Shown here in pieces: positions 1 through 8,379 of a DNA stretch of 64,000 bases. Position 1 is the first letter of the stretch, and each line of letters opens with the position of its first letter. Both the position numbers and the translations under genes were made by a program. Location: the NCBI GenBank assembly GCA_017629515.1, contig JAGBXB010000054.1, positions 1 through 64,000 of the forward strand, in the 5' to 3' direction. The notes beneath the pieces were generated by a model that was given only the letters and a program-made list of their open reading frames with translations, did no database searches and had not been told where the DNA came from. This DNA is from Lentisphaeria bacterium (lineage in GTDB: Bacteria > Verrucomicrobiota > Lentisphaeria > Victivallales > UBA1829).

Positions 1-293
1 CCTGCGGCTCCGTCGATATCGGGGAAACGTTCTCCCGGAGAGTCACCGTCGATAAAGTCAGCTCTGGGATCGATCTGATTGCGGGTGACATTGAAGCCGC
101 CGCCGTGACAATCCTTGACGATAACTTCGGTCGCTCCGCCCCGGAAACACCCTTCAACGCAGGCATTGATATCTGCCGCCATATAGCGTCTTGCAGCACC
201 TATCAGATCCGGCCGGTTGAATTTTTCGCTTATGAAGCTGGGACTGCTGACTCCGCTGATCCCCTCAAGATCGGTCATGATATAGATTTTCAT
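1..293 (-). CDS. M55 family D-aminopeptidase (DppA-like), N-terminal part
   Basis: The reverse strand reads from an ATG at 293 to the left edge, so only about 97 N-terminal residues are present. The start MKIYIMTDLEGISGV and the later KDCHGGG match the metal-binding segments of the M55 zinc D-aminopeptidases (Asp and Glu of the D-x-E-G motif, His of K-D-x-H-G). Family members cleave N-terminal D-amino acids from short peptides in the cytoplasm, and a role in recycling wall-derived D-Ala peptides is inferred. It is divergent from the TetR gene at 459. The metal ligands further along the protein lie outside the window. Confidence 0.8.
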   Translation of the reverse strand, partial: MKIYIMTDLEGISGVSSPSFISEKFNRPDLIGAARRYMAADINACVEGCFRGGATEVIVKDCHGGGFNVTRNQIDPRADFIDGDSPGERFPDIDGAA

Positions 294-382
294 TTTTCAG
301 AACAATCCTTATGTTTATTGGTAATTGCTTTAATTTATCATGACAAAGAAGCTATTTCAAGCAAAAAATATCTCATCCGGAC

Positions 383-410
383 TTGAAATTTTTTATTTTT
401 GTGGTAAATT
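383..410 (+). promoter_or_regulatory. Promoter of the TetR/C_GCAxxG operon
   Basis: TTGAAA at 383-388 and TAAATT at 405-410 are 16 bp apart, with a predicted start near 417. This is a good sigma-70-type match located 50 bp before the TetR start codon. It was judged by eye. Confidence 0.45.
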
Positions 411-415
411 TAACG

Positions 416-427
416 ATATCGTGATAT
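416..427. promoter_or_regulatory. Candidate TetR operator palindrome
   Basis: ATATC-GT-GATAT is a perfect inverted repeat lying at the predicted transcription start of the TetR gene. This is a usual place for an autoregulatory operator. The arms are short, so chance occurrence in AT-rich DNA cannot be excluded. Confidence 0.35.
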
Positions 428-458
428 TGTCAGTCTGTGTCAGCCAGGGAACAAGGAT

Positions 459-1055
459 ATGCCCCGCTTATCGCCGCAAAACAAAGAACATCATACCGCA
501 GTGATGCGGGAACGGATCTGCAGTACTTTTGCAGAGATGTTTGCATCGGACGGCGATGTTTCCATGGAGCATCTGGCTGAAAGACTCGGTGTTGCCAAAG
601 GAACTATCTACAACTATTTCCGCGACAAGTCGGAGCTTACATCGGCGGTTATGGAAATACGCCGTAAAAATATGGTGGAACTGATGGAACGCACCATCCT
701 TCCGGAACTTCCGGCAGAAGAACAACTGGCGGTTTTTGTGCGTATAATGATCGATGACTTCAATTTGTACCGTCATCTGAGGATGGAGTATCTGCGTTAT
801 AATCCGCTGGCTCCGGTACCCTCGCGCCCCAGACCGCTGGATATCCTTGAACAAATCATGGAACGCAGTATCGCTTCCGGTGAATTCAGGGAAAATGATC
901 CTGCCGAAGCGGCGTTGTTCATCTTCTGTTCCCTTATCGGCAAATTCCGTCATCTGCTGCGCAACAACCAGGCTGCCGATCCGGAGTATGAATTCCGGAC
1001 TATGATGAATTTTCTGATCCCGGCACTCCGCAGCAATGCCGGTACGGAACATTAA
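459..1055 (+). CDS. TetR/AcrR family transcriptional regulator
   Basis: This 198-residue protein has the usual TetR length. Its N-terminal helix-turn-helix runs at about residues 35-65, with MEHLAERLGVAKGTIYNYF as the recognition core. The C-terminal ligand-binding half is not closely recognisable. AGGGAACAAGG precedes the ATG and supports this start. The next gene begins 24 bp downstream on the same strand and encodes a C_GCAxxG_C_C redox protein, so the two probably form one operon and the regulator may sense a redox or toxic small molecule. A short palindrome at 416-427 is a candidate autoregulatory site. Confidence 0.88.
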   Translation: MPRLSPQNKEHHTAVMRERICSTFAEMFASDGDVSMEHLAERLGVAKGTIYNYFRDKSELTSAVMEIRRKNMVELMERTILPELPAEEQLAVFVRIMIDDFNLYRHLRMEYLRYNPLAPVPSRPRPLDILEQIMERSIASGEFRENDPAEAALFIFCSLIGKFRHLLRNNQAADPEYEFRTMMNFLIPALRSNAGTEH

Positions 1056-1079
1056 GGATATCGAGAAAGGAACAGGGGC

Positions 1080-1541
1080 ATGTCCAAAGCGGAAAAAGCG
1101 CGTGAACTTTTTATGGAGGGAGCCAACTGCGCTCAGGCTGTTTTCGGAGCTTTTGCTCAGGAGTGCGGGATCTCTGAAGAACAGGCATTTATCATGAGTT
1201 CAGGTTTCGGCGGAGGCGTCGGAAGACTGCGCGAAGTGTGCGGAGCCGTCAGCGGCATGGTCATGGTACTCAACATGATATACGGCTCTGCCGATCTGAA
1301 GGACAAAACAGCTAAAGATGCCCAGTATGCCCGGATCCAGCAGGTCGCAGAGGAGTTCCGCAAAGAATGCGGCTCGATCGTGTGCCGCGAATTGCTGGGC
1401 TTGACTCCAGGACACAAGGACACTCCGGTTTCAGAAGAAAGAAATGCCGGATATTATAAAAAACGCCCATGCGCCGACATGGTCGCTCTGGCAGCGGAAA
1501 TAACCGAAAGATTTATCAATCAGGAAAGTGCTTGCCGGTAA
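1080..1541 (+). CDS. C_GCAxxG_C_C family probable redox protein
   Basis: The 153-residue protein carries the family pattern: GANCAQAVFGAF near residues 14-25, a glycine-rich GFGGGVGRLREVCGAVSGM segment at 42-60, and further cysteines in KECGSIVC and in KRPCADMV near the C-terminus. Members are small cytoplasmic proteins of strict anaerobes, thought to be redox-active through conserved cysteines, and no reaction is established. It follows the TetR gene by 24 bp and is preceded by GAGAAAGGAACAGGGGC. The family assignment is firm; the function is not known. Confidence 0.85.
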   Translation: MSKAEKARELFMEGANCAQAVFGAFAQECGISEEQAFIMSSGFGGGVGRLREVCGAVSGMVMVLNMIYGSADLKDKTAKDAQYARIQQVAEEFRKECGSIVCRELLGLTPGHKDTPVSEERNAGYYKKRPCADMVALAAEITERFINQESACR

Positions 1542-1585
1542 AAACGGTTTGAGGAATCGTGCCCCATTTTCCCCGACCTTTATCT

Positions 1586-1622
1586 GCACTTATGTTTTGC
1601 AGTTTCCGCAATATATAAGTGC
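1586..1622. other. Hairpin in the 1542-1920 intergenic stretch
   Basis: GCACTTAT (1586-1593) pairs with ATAAGTGC (1615-1622), and TTGC (1597-1600) pairs with GCAA (1608-1611) inside it. There is no T-run, so it is not a typical intrinsic terminator. It may still mark the 3' end of the preceding operon or be a protein-binding site. Apart from this hairpin and the promoter at 1793, nothing else is recognisable in the 379-bp gap. Confidence 0.35.
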
Positions 1623-1792
1623 CGCTTGAAGATTCAACAAAGCAGCACCTGGTCGTGCAGGGAACAAAACATCAAAAAAAGTGAATAAAAGCAATCCTGA
1701 ATAAATCGTTTTCAGCAGTTGGTTCACAGTCTGTCCTGCCGCGGATGTTTTTGTCAATGTGCAAAATAAAGATGATTTTTTTATTATTCCGG

Positions 1793-1821
1793 TTGTAAAA
1801 CACTGTATTGTGTGCTAAATT
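1793..1821 (+). promoter_or_regulatory. Promoter of the oxidoreductase/epimerase operon
   Basis: TTGTAA (1793-1798) and TAAATT (1816-1821) are separated by 17 bp. The predicted leader to the ATG at 1921 is about 95 nt. It ends in the clear ribosome site AGGAGTTAG. Confidence 0.5.
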
Positions 1822-1920
1822 ACATTTGACTCAAGCAAAAAAGGGGAATCTTGTGTGTTTTCGGATTCTTTTTCAATGAGCTTTTGAGTATCAACAAATC
1901 TAATCAGGAGTTAGAAAAAA

Positions 1921-3030
1921 ATGGCTGAGAGTGTTTCAACTAAAATTGAAGGCAAGAAATCAGAATACAAGGGTAAAAAATTGCGCGTTGCCATTATCGG
2001 CTGCGGCGGTATTGCCCAGACTCACATGAAGGCGTATCAGGAGATCCCGGAAGTCGAAATCGTCGCCGGTGTCGATATCAAAAAAGACCGCCTCGAACTG
2101 ATGAACAAGGAATGGGGCATTCCCAAGAAGGCTCTCTTTACCGATTGGAACAAGATGCTCAAAGAGATCAAGCCCGACGCTGTCGACGTCTGCACCCCCA
2201 ACGGAGTCCACTGCGCTCCCGTGGTCGATGCCTGTAACGCCGGCTGTCACGCAATGGTCGAAAAACCCATGGCCATGTCCCCCAAAGAATGTGAACAGAT
2301 GATCGCTGCCGCCAAGAAGAACAAAGTCAAACTTTCTGTCGGATTCCAGCAGCGTTACCGCACCAACACCCAGGCTCTGATCCAGGCCCGTGAAGAAGGC
2401 CGTTTCGGCGATATCCTGTTTGTCAAGTGCCAGGCTCTCCGCCGTCGCGGTATCCCAAACTGGGGTGTTTTCGGTCAGAAGGAACTCCAGGGCGGCGGTC
2501 CCATGATCGATATCGGCGTGCACATCCTCGAATGCGCCTGGGAATTCATGGGCTCCCCCAAACCGGTCGCAGCCAGCGGCAACTGCTGGACATATCTCGG
2601 CGACAAGCCCAGCAATATCCGTAACGCATGGCCCAACTGGGATTACAAGACCTACACTGTGGAAGACCTTGCCATCGGTCAGATCCGTTTTGAAAACGGT
2701 GCCATTCTGCAGATCGAATCCAGTTTTGCCGCACATATTCCCAAAAACGACATCTTCAACTTCACCGCTATGGGAACCAAGGGCGGATGCTCCTGGGAAG
2801 ATGTTGCCATCTATACCGACGAGCATGATATGATGATGAATATGACTCCTTCTTACATGCCCAACGACGGCTGGCTCACCATGTTCACCAAGAAGCTGAA
2901 AAACTGGGCTCAGGGATGTCTTAACGGAACTGAACTGGATGCTTCCGGTGAAGACGGTCTGGGCGTGCAGAAGATGCTCGATGCCATCTACCGTTCCGCC
3001 GAAGCCGGTAAAGAAGTCACCATCAAGTAA
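1921..3030 (+). CDS. Gfo/Idh/MocA family NAD(P)-dependent oxidoreductase
   Basis: This 369-residue cytoplasmic protein has an N-terminal Rossmann fold after a ~20-residue lysine-rich extension, with GCGGIAQTH as the dinucleotide loop. The EKP motif (VEKPMAMSP, Lys near residue 114) and the DIGVHILECAWEF segment near residue 197 supply the usual catalytic Lys and His, so it should be an active sugar or inositol dehydrogenase; the substrate cannot be read. AGGAGTTAGAAAAAA precedes the ATG. The next gene encodes a TIM-barrel isomerase/epimerase 38 bp downstream, a common pairing for catabolism of keto-sugars or inositols. Confidence 0.92.
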   Translation: MAESVSTKIEGKKSEYKGKKLRVAIIGCGGIAQTHMKAYQEIPEVEIVAGVDIKKDRLELMNKEWGIPKKALFTDWNKMLKEIKPDAVDVCTPNGVHCAPVVDACNAGCHAMVEKPMAMSPKECEQMIAAAKKNKVKLSVGFQQRYRTNTQALIQAREEGRFGDILFVKCQALRRRGIPNWGVFGQKELQGGGPMIDIGVHILECAWEFMGSPKPVAASGNCWTYLGDKPSNIRNAWPNWDYKTYTVEDLAIGQIRFENGAILQIESSFAAHIPKNDIFNFTAMGTKGGCSWEDVAIYTDEHDMMMNMTPSYMPNDGWLTMFTKKLKNWAQGCLNGTELDASGEDGLGVQKMLDAIYRSAEAGKEVTIK

Positions 3031-3068
3031 AATATTTTTACAGAATATTCCCAAGGACAAAAAACCAA

Positions 3069-3932
3069 ATGAAAATCGGTGTTATTGTCGAATCCTTCTG
3101 CGAAGATCTGCATACAGCTCTGAAATCCGCCGCTTCCATGGGGATCCAGGGCGTTCAGATCTACGCCTGCCACCACTCACACAAATCTCTGATCGAGATG
3201 AGTTCCGCAGAACGTTCTGATCTGCTCAAATACATCAAGGATCTCGGTCTGGTGGTTTCTTCGATCTGCGGAGATCTGGGCGGCCATGGTTTCCAGGACA
3301 AAGAAGGAAATCCCAAGCGTATCGAATTGAGCAAGCAGATCATCGACGCCTGCTGCGAAATGGAAACTGCTGTGATGACCACCCATGTCGGTGTGGTCCC
3401 CACAAAAGATGAATCTCCTGTTTATCAGGAAATGGTGCGCGTTGCCAAGATCGTCGGCGAATATGCCGTCGCCAACGGTGTGACTCTCGCTATCGAAACC
3501 GGTCCGGAACCGGCTGTCCGCCTGCGTCACTATCTGGAAGATATCGGGCTCAAGGGCATCGGTGTCAACTTCGACCCCGCCAATCTGGCGATGGTGGTCA
3601 AAGATGACGCGGAAACTGCTGCCGCAACTCTTGCACCCTGGATCGTCCATACTCACGCCAAGGACGGCAGAAATCTGCGTCCCTGCAACCCCGCTGATGA
3701 ATACGGATCACTGGAACTTTCCGATCTGACTCCTGCTGCAAACCGGAAAAAACTCGGTCCGGCATTCCTGGAAGTTCCGCTGGGTCAGGGCGATGTGAAC
3801 TGGGATGGTTATTTCCGTACCCTCAACAAGATCGGTTATAACGGATTCCTCACAATCGAGCGCGAGGTCGGCGACACTCCCAAAGCTGATATCCAGTTGG
3901 CTGTTGACTTCCTCAAAGCCCGTATCGGCTGA
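3069..3932 (+). CDS. Sugar phosphate isomerase/epimerase (xylose isomerase-like TIM barrel)
   Basis: The 287-residue protein begins MKIGVIVESFCEDLHTAL and contains the metal-ligand segments of the AP_endonuc_2/xylose-isomerase-like fold: AIETGP (Glu), VNFDPANLA (Asp), HTHAKD (His) and a C-terminal IEREVG (Glu). Members isomerise or epimerise keto-sugars, inosose or related compounds in the cytoplasm with a divalent metal. It lies between two Gfo/Idh/MocA genes, so it probably works on the product of one of them. A strong intrinsic terminator follows 22 bp after the stop codon. Confidence 0.88.
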   Translation: MKIGVIVESFCEDLHTALKSAASMGIQGVQIYACHHSHKSLIEMSSAERSDLLKYIKDLGLVVSSICGDLGGHGFQDKEGNPKRIELSKQIIDACCEMETAVMTTHVGVVPTKDESPVYQEMVRVAKIVGEYAVANGVTLAIETGPEPAVRLRHYLEDIGLKGIGVNFDPANLAMVVKDDAETAAATLAPWIVHTHAKDGRNLRPCNPADEYGSLELSDLTPAANRKKLGPAFLEVPLGQGDVNWDGYFRTLNKIGYNGFLTIEREVGDTPKADIQLAVDFLKARIG

Positions 3933-3954
3933 GAGATGTTGTGATCATTCACAA

Positions 3955-3985
3955 GGGCTGCTGTAAAACGCAGCCCGTTTTTTTT
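3955..3985 (+). terminator. Intrinsic terminator between operon genes 2 and 3
   Basis: GGGCTGC (3955-3961) pairs with GCAGCCC (3970-3976) around an 8-nt loop and is followed by eight T (3978-3985). It sits only 18 bp before the start codon of the next gene, so it should reduce expression of that gene. Confidence 0.85.
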
Positions 3986-4003
3986 GATACAAGGAATTGT
4001 TTT

Positions 4004-5197
4004 ATGAAAGATTTCCGTTTGGGAGTAGTTGGGCTCGGACATCGCGGACGGGCAATGTTTACCGAAGCATGCAAATGTCTTTTCGGCATCAAAGGTGTTG
4101 CCGCATGCGATATCAATCCGGCATTGTGGTACGATGACATATTGCGGGATAAAGCAGTGCATCCCTCCATGGCTTCACAGCTGCCCGATGTGAAGTTTTA
4201 CGAGAGCTATGACGAGATGCTGGAAAAGGCTGATCTTGATATCGTCATGATCGAAACTCCCGCCACATGTCATGCAGAGTTCTGTATCAAAGCTCTCGAC
4301 CGCGGGATACATGTATTTTCCGATATCCCGTCAGTCCGGGATCTGGTTGAAGCAAAAGATCTCTGGGAGGCTCATTTGCGTTCCAGTGCCAAACTTATGA
4401 CCGGAGCCACCACCATGGGCTGGGGATTCTGTCTGTCGCTGCAGGATCTTTACCATCAGGGCCTGCTGGGCAAGCCTTACGCTTTGGAAGCTGAATATAT
4501 CCACGACTGCCGCGGTCTGTGGGAGGAAACCCCGTGGCGCAAGCCGACCACAAAATTCGCTTCGGTCCCCTGTTCCTATTCGACTCACTCGCTGGGTCCG
4601 ATGCTTGCGGTGCTGGAAGAAGATCTGACCGAAGTGGTGTGCATTTCCTCCGGCAGTCATGTGACTGAATTTCCTCATGCCAATGATTACACCTGCGCGC
4701 TGTTCCGGACACCTTCAAAAGTCACCGTACGGATGACATGTTCTTTTATCAACAACTGCAAATCCGGACTCCACAGTTTCCGGGTATTCGGAACGGAAGG
4801 CTGTTTTGAACATCTTTCGCACCGCGGCGAAAAACAGCCGATGCGGACGACTTTCAGCAGCAACAAACTGGTCGGAGCAGATGCTCCGGTCGAACTGCCG
4901 GTGGGATTCTCGCCTTTTTCAGATGCAGTGAAACGGCAGTACAAATACAAAGGCACTTTCGGACACGGCGGTGCTGATTCCTATTTGTGGCTGCGCTTTA
5001 TCGAGGCCCTGCAGCGCGGCGACGAGGTGATGCCCATTTCACTCCGGGACGGTTTGCGCATGACGCTGCCGGGGATCTACGCTGTGGAATCGGTGATCCG
5101 TGACGGAGAAAAGGTGGCGATCCATTATCCGTGGCAGAAAGAGGAGTTCCAGAAGGATATCGAAACTTGCTCGCCCAGATGCACCGGACGCAAATAA
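4004..5197 (+). CDS. Gfo/Idh/MocA family protein lacking the EKP lysine
   Basis: Starting at the ATG at 4004 (ribosome site CAAGGAATTG) gives 397 residues; an in-frame upstream start would run through the terminator and is rejected. The N-terminus MKDFRLGVVGLGHRGRAMF is a Rossmann loop. At the place of the EKP motif (about residues 104-109) it has VFSDIPS, so the catalytic lysine is absent. Related proteins may be glycosidase-like or sugar-binding members of the family rather than simple dehydrogenases. It is the third gene of the operon but separated by the terminator at 3955, so lower expression is expected. The substrate is unknown. Confidence 0.85.
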   Translation: MKDFRLGVVGLGHRGRAMFTEACKCLFGIKGVAACDINPALWYDDILRDKAVHPSMASQLPDVKFYESYDEMLEKADLDIVMIETPATCHAEFCIKALDRGIHVFSDIPSVRDLVEAKDLWEAHLRSSAKLMTGATTMGWGFCLSLQDLYHQGLLGKPYALEAEYIHDCRGLWEETPWRKPTTKFASVPCSYSTHSLGPMLAVLEEDLTEVVCISSGSHVTEFPHANDYTCALFRTPSKVTVRMTCSFINNCKSGLHSFRVFGTEGCFEHLSHRGEKQPMRTTFSSNKLVGADAPVELPVGFSPFSDAVKRQYKYKGTFGHGGADSYLWLRFIEALQRGDEVMPISLRDGLRMTLPGIYAVESVIRDGEKVAIHYPWQKEEFQKDIETCSPRCTGRK

Positions 5198-5226
5198 AGT
5201 CCTGTTTTCCCCAACATCCCAACAGG

Positions 5227-5270
5227 GGCTGTTGCCAAACCTCAAAAAAGGTGAGCAACAGCCTTTTTTT
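5227..5270 (+). terminator. Intrinsic terminator after the oxidoreductase operon
   Basis: GGCTGTTGC (5227-5235) pairs with GCAACAGCC (5255-5263), with an inner ACCT/AGGT stem, followed by seven T. It also separates the operon from the convergent MATE gene. Confidence 0.9.
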
Positions 5271-5298
5271 GGCTCTGTTCCAAACAAAGACCGGACTT

Positions 5299-6684
5299 TT
5301 ACTTCGACTGTTCCGCCCCAGCCGAATGCGGGATTTTTCTTAATGCCATCCATAAAGTGATCCCCAGAATAATGGAGGTCAGCAAATAGGATGCGGGGAA
5401 ATTCATGATAAGGATCCAGTAATTCCTGGATAAAAACGGGAACAGACAAACGACCCAGAATACCCGGAAAAGACAGATACCGAAAATGGAAATGGCGGTG
5501 GGCAGCACCGAATATCCCAATCCGCGCAAAGTTCCGGACAGCACATCGAGGATCATAAAAAGGAATCCGGGCAGCAGCTGCAGAGTGGCTCTGATGTTGG
5601 CAAACTCCAGCAATTCCCGGCTGGGATCATTCACGCACCAGGGCAGCCAGATCGACAGGGTGAAACGGGCAAGTCCGCCGAGGCTGAGTCCGATAAGGAG
5701 AGCGAATCCGATATTCCAGAAAAGTCCTTTCAGGATCCGTTCTTTGTTCCTGGCTCCGGCATTCTGTCCGGTGAATGTGATCGCAGTCTGATGCTGGGCA
5801 TTGGCAATACTGTTTATCAATCCTCCTACGGAAAATCCGACTATGGTGGTCGCAGCGATCGCTCCGGGACCGAAGTCATTGTTTGCGTGGGCAACCAGAA
5901 TGTTGGAAATGGCAAAACAACCGTTCTGGAGCCCTGCCGGGAATCCATTGTAGCATACCTTGCCGAGAATGGCAAAATCTATCCTGAACAGTTTGCCGAA
6001 GAAAAATCTGTAAGCCCCATGCGATCTGTAAAGGGCACCGATAATGAGTACAAGCGAAAGGAACTGTGCCGTGATGGTGGCATAAGCCACGCCCAGCACC
6101 TCCATGTCAAAACATGCCACAAGAATGATGTTCAATACGACATTGACGATACCAGATGCGGAAAGGATCACCATCGGCAGATTGGGTTTTCCCACAGAAC
6201 GCAGTACGCAGCAGCCGAAGGCGTAGACCACAACTGCGGGCAGTCCGCACAATATCACCCGGAAATAAGCCAGCGCATCTTCCATGATGGCTTCCGGGAC
6301 CCGGAGCAGCCGGAATATATCTCTGCCGAATAGATATCCGGCAGCAAGCATGAATAAGCCGCAAACCAGCCCCAGGATGAGAGAAGAATGTACCGTCCGG
6401 TTGACATTTTTAAAATCTCTTGCTCCCATGAAACGGGAAACCATCGCACTGACACCGGCTCCCATTCCCAGAAATACCGTCACCAGAATCGAAGTTACCG
6501 GAGCTGAACCTCCGATCGCCGCCACTGCGTGTTCTGCGTTTTTGGCGAAACGGCCGACCACGATGACATCAGCGGCATGAAAAAGGATCTGGGTGATGAA
6601 CGTAATGGCAAGCGGGGTCATAAACTTGATGATCTGGATCGGGATCACCCCTTGCGTAAGATCCATTTTTCTGCTTGAAGCCAT
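5299..6684 (-). CDS. MATE family efflux transporter
   Basis: This 461-residue membrane protein has about twelve hydrophobic segments and the MATE-type N-terminus: LTQGVIPIQIIKFMTPLAI followed by the HAADVIVVGRF segment and GAGVSAMVSRFMGARD. MATE proteins export drugs, metabolites or cell-envelope compounds using a Na+ or H+ gradient. It lies 75 bp downstream of a YuiF-type transporter on the same strand and may be cotranscribed. The end is convergent with the oxidoreductase operon. The substrate cannot be told from sequence. Confidence 0.9.
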   Translation of the reverse strand: MASSRKMDLTQGVIPIQIIKFMTPLAITFITQILFHAADVIVVGRFAKNAEHAVAAIGGSAPVTSILVTVFLGMGAGVSAMVSRFMGARDFKNVNRTVHSSLILGLVCGLFMLAAGYLFGRDIFRLLRVPEAIMEDALAYFRVILCGLPAVVVYAFGCCVLRSVGKPNLPMVILSASGIVNVVLNIILVACFDMEVLGVAYATITAQFLSLVLIIGALYRSHGAYRFFFGKLFRIDFAILGKVCYNGFPAGLQNGCFAISNILVAHANNDFGPGAIAATTIVGFSVGGLINSIANAQHQTAITFTGQNAGARNKERILKGLFWNIGFALLIGLSLGGLARFTLSIWLPWCVNDPSRELLEFANIRATLQLLPGFLFMILDVLSGTLRGLGYSVLPTAISIFGICLFRVFWVVCLFPFLSRNYWILIMNFPASYLLTSIILGITLWMALRKIPHSAGAEQSK

Positions 6685-6759
6685 GGCTGTTTTACGGAAC
6701 CCAGTCCTCTTGCATTTATGTAAAAAATCTTTGCTGCTCCGGAGCTGCAGAGTGTTGTT

Positions 6760-8112
6760 TTACAACACCATTCCGGCGATCCACCCGGCAGCCAGAAGCG
6801 GCAGATTGTAGTGGATAAAGGTTGGAATGGTACTGTCGTATATGTGATCGTGTTTGCCGTCGGCATTAAGTCCGGCGGTGGGACCGAGTACCGATTCTGA
6901 AACCGGAGAACCGGCATCGCCCAAAGCTCCTGCCACACCTACGATGGCAATGGTGGCAAGGGGAGAGATCCCCAGCTTCACGCACAGCGGCACATAGATC
7001 GCGGCAATAAGCGGCACGGTGGAAAATGATGAACCGATACCCATGGTTATCACCAGACCGATAAAGAGCATAAAAAATATTGCCAGTCCTTTCTGTTCCC
7101 CGATACAGAAAGCCAGCAGTCTGACCAGTGTATCAATAGTTCCGGTAGCTTTGAGGACTCCGGCAAAACCGTTGGCGGCGATCATCACGATACCGATACC
7201 GCCCATAAGGTAGACACCTCTGGTAAAAATATCCTGACTGTCTTTGATGGAGATCACTCCGGCAATGACAAAGACAATGACTCCTGCCAATGCGGCTATG
7301 ACGAGAGAATCCAGCCATATCTGTCCTGCCAGGGCAACGGCTATGGCAACGACTCCGGCGATGATATTGAGGGGCTTGATTTCGGTTACGGTATTTTCTG
7401 CGGCAGTATTATTTTCCGACTTCCCGGAACCGGTATCGTAATCCCGTTTTTTGCGGTAGGAAATGAATACAGCGATGAGCAAACCAACCGTCATACCGAT
7501 GGCGGGGATGAACATTGCTGCTGGAGCCATGGAGTTGGTAACCTGCAATCCGCTGTTGCAGATGCCTTTGATAAGGATCTCGTTCAGATAGATCTGACCG
7601 AAGCCGAAGGGCATGAACATATATGGAGTTATAAGTCCGAAAGTCAGGATACATGCGACAGCCCGGCGGTCGAGTTTCAGTTTATCAAACAGCGGCAGCA
7701 GCGGGGGGATGAGTACCGGGATAAAAGCGATATGCACCGGAATGATATTCTGGGAGGAGATCGCCGCCAGAGTAAGGATACCTAAAAGCATATACTTGAA
7801 AAGCAGTATATTTTTCGGAGTCGCCTCACGGTCAAGTTTTTTGAACAGCATTGACGCCAGCAGTTCGGTGATGCCGGAGCGGGAAATAGCTATGGAAAAT
7901 GCTCCGAGCATGGCGTAACTGAAGGCGATCTGTGCACCATTGGCAAGACCGCTGTTGAAGGCCTTCATTATAGCCGTGCCGCTCATACCGGCGATAAAGC
8001 CGCCGCTTACAGCTGCGATGACCAGCGAAAAGACCACATTCAGCCGCAACGCCGACAGGATAAGCATTATTACAACAGAGATAAGTACCGGATTTTTCAA
8101 TATTTCTATCAT
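6760..8112 (-). CDS. Na+/H+ antiporter family (NhaC/YuiF-type) transporter
   Basis: The ATG at 8112 follows GGAG in the leader and gives 450 residues starting MIEILKNPVLISVVIMLIL; a longer in-frame start lies beyond the promoter and is rejected. There are about eleven to twelve hydrophobic segments, a cytoplasmic charged loop near the middle, and a C-terminal repeat with GDAGSPVSESVLGPTAGLNA, a pattern of the COG2056-type group predicted to carry amino acids such as histidine. Transport of an organic anion or amino acid in exchange for Na+ or H+ is inferred. The gene is divergent from an AraC regulator, which may control it. Confidence 0.82.
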   Translation of the reverse strand: MIEILKNPVLISVVIMLILSALRLNVVFSLVIAAVSGGFIAGMSGTAIMKAFNSGLANGAQIAFSYAMLGAFSIAISRSGITELLASMLFKKLDREATPKNILLFKYMLLGILTLAAISSQNIIPVHIAFIPVLIPPLLPLFDKLKLDRRAVACILTFGLITPYMFMPFGFGQIYLNEILIKGICNSGLQVTNSMAPAAMFIPAIGMTVGLLIAVFISYRKKRDYDTGSGKSENNTAAENTVTEIKPLNIIAGVVAIAVALAGQIWLDSLVIAALAGVIVFVIAGVISIKDSQDIFTRGVYLMGGIGIVMIAANGFAGVLKATGTIDTLVRLLAFCIGEQKGLAIFFMLFIGLVITMGIGSSFSTVPLIAAIYVPLCVKLGISPLATIAIVGVAGALGDAGSPVSESVLGPTAGLNADGKHDHIYDSTIPTFIHYNLPLLAAGWIAGMVL

Positions 8113-8145
8113 TGCAGCGACTCCATAGTTAGTTAGCAAAAATAA

Positions 8146-8174
8146 AAAATAGCACTCATTACGGCACTTGTCAA
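8146..8174 (-). promoter_or_regulatory. Promoter of the YuiF-type transporter gene
   Basis: On the minus strand TTGACA (8174-8169) and TATTTT (8151-8146) are 17 bp apart. The predicted leader to the ATG at 8112 is about 28 nt, which excludes the longer upstream start. Confidence 0.6.
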
Positions 8175-8301
8175 GAAAAAATTCGACAATAGAGAGATTT
8201 ATCACTGACATTTTGCGGTACGCCGTTCATAAGATCCCGCCGTTCTGTGAAACTGCACGAAACATTTTTTCTTTTTTTCCTGATGAAATATCTTTTTCAG
8301 C

Positions 8302-8329
8302 TTGATTATTTCCCGGCAGCTGTTATATT
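8302..8329 (+). promoter_or_regulatory. Promoter of the AraC gene at 8380
   Basis: TTGATT (8302-8307) and TATATT (8324-8329) have a 16-bp spacer. The start of transcription falls near 8336, so translation cannot begin before it and the ATG at 8380 is the start. Confidence 0.6.
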
Positions 8330-8379
8330 GTGATAACTCACTGGAGAAATGTTCATTTCTTGCGTATAAACTGGAAACT

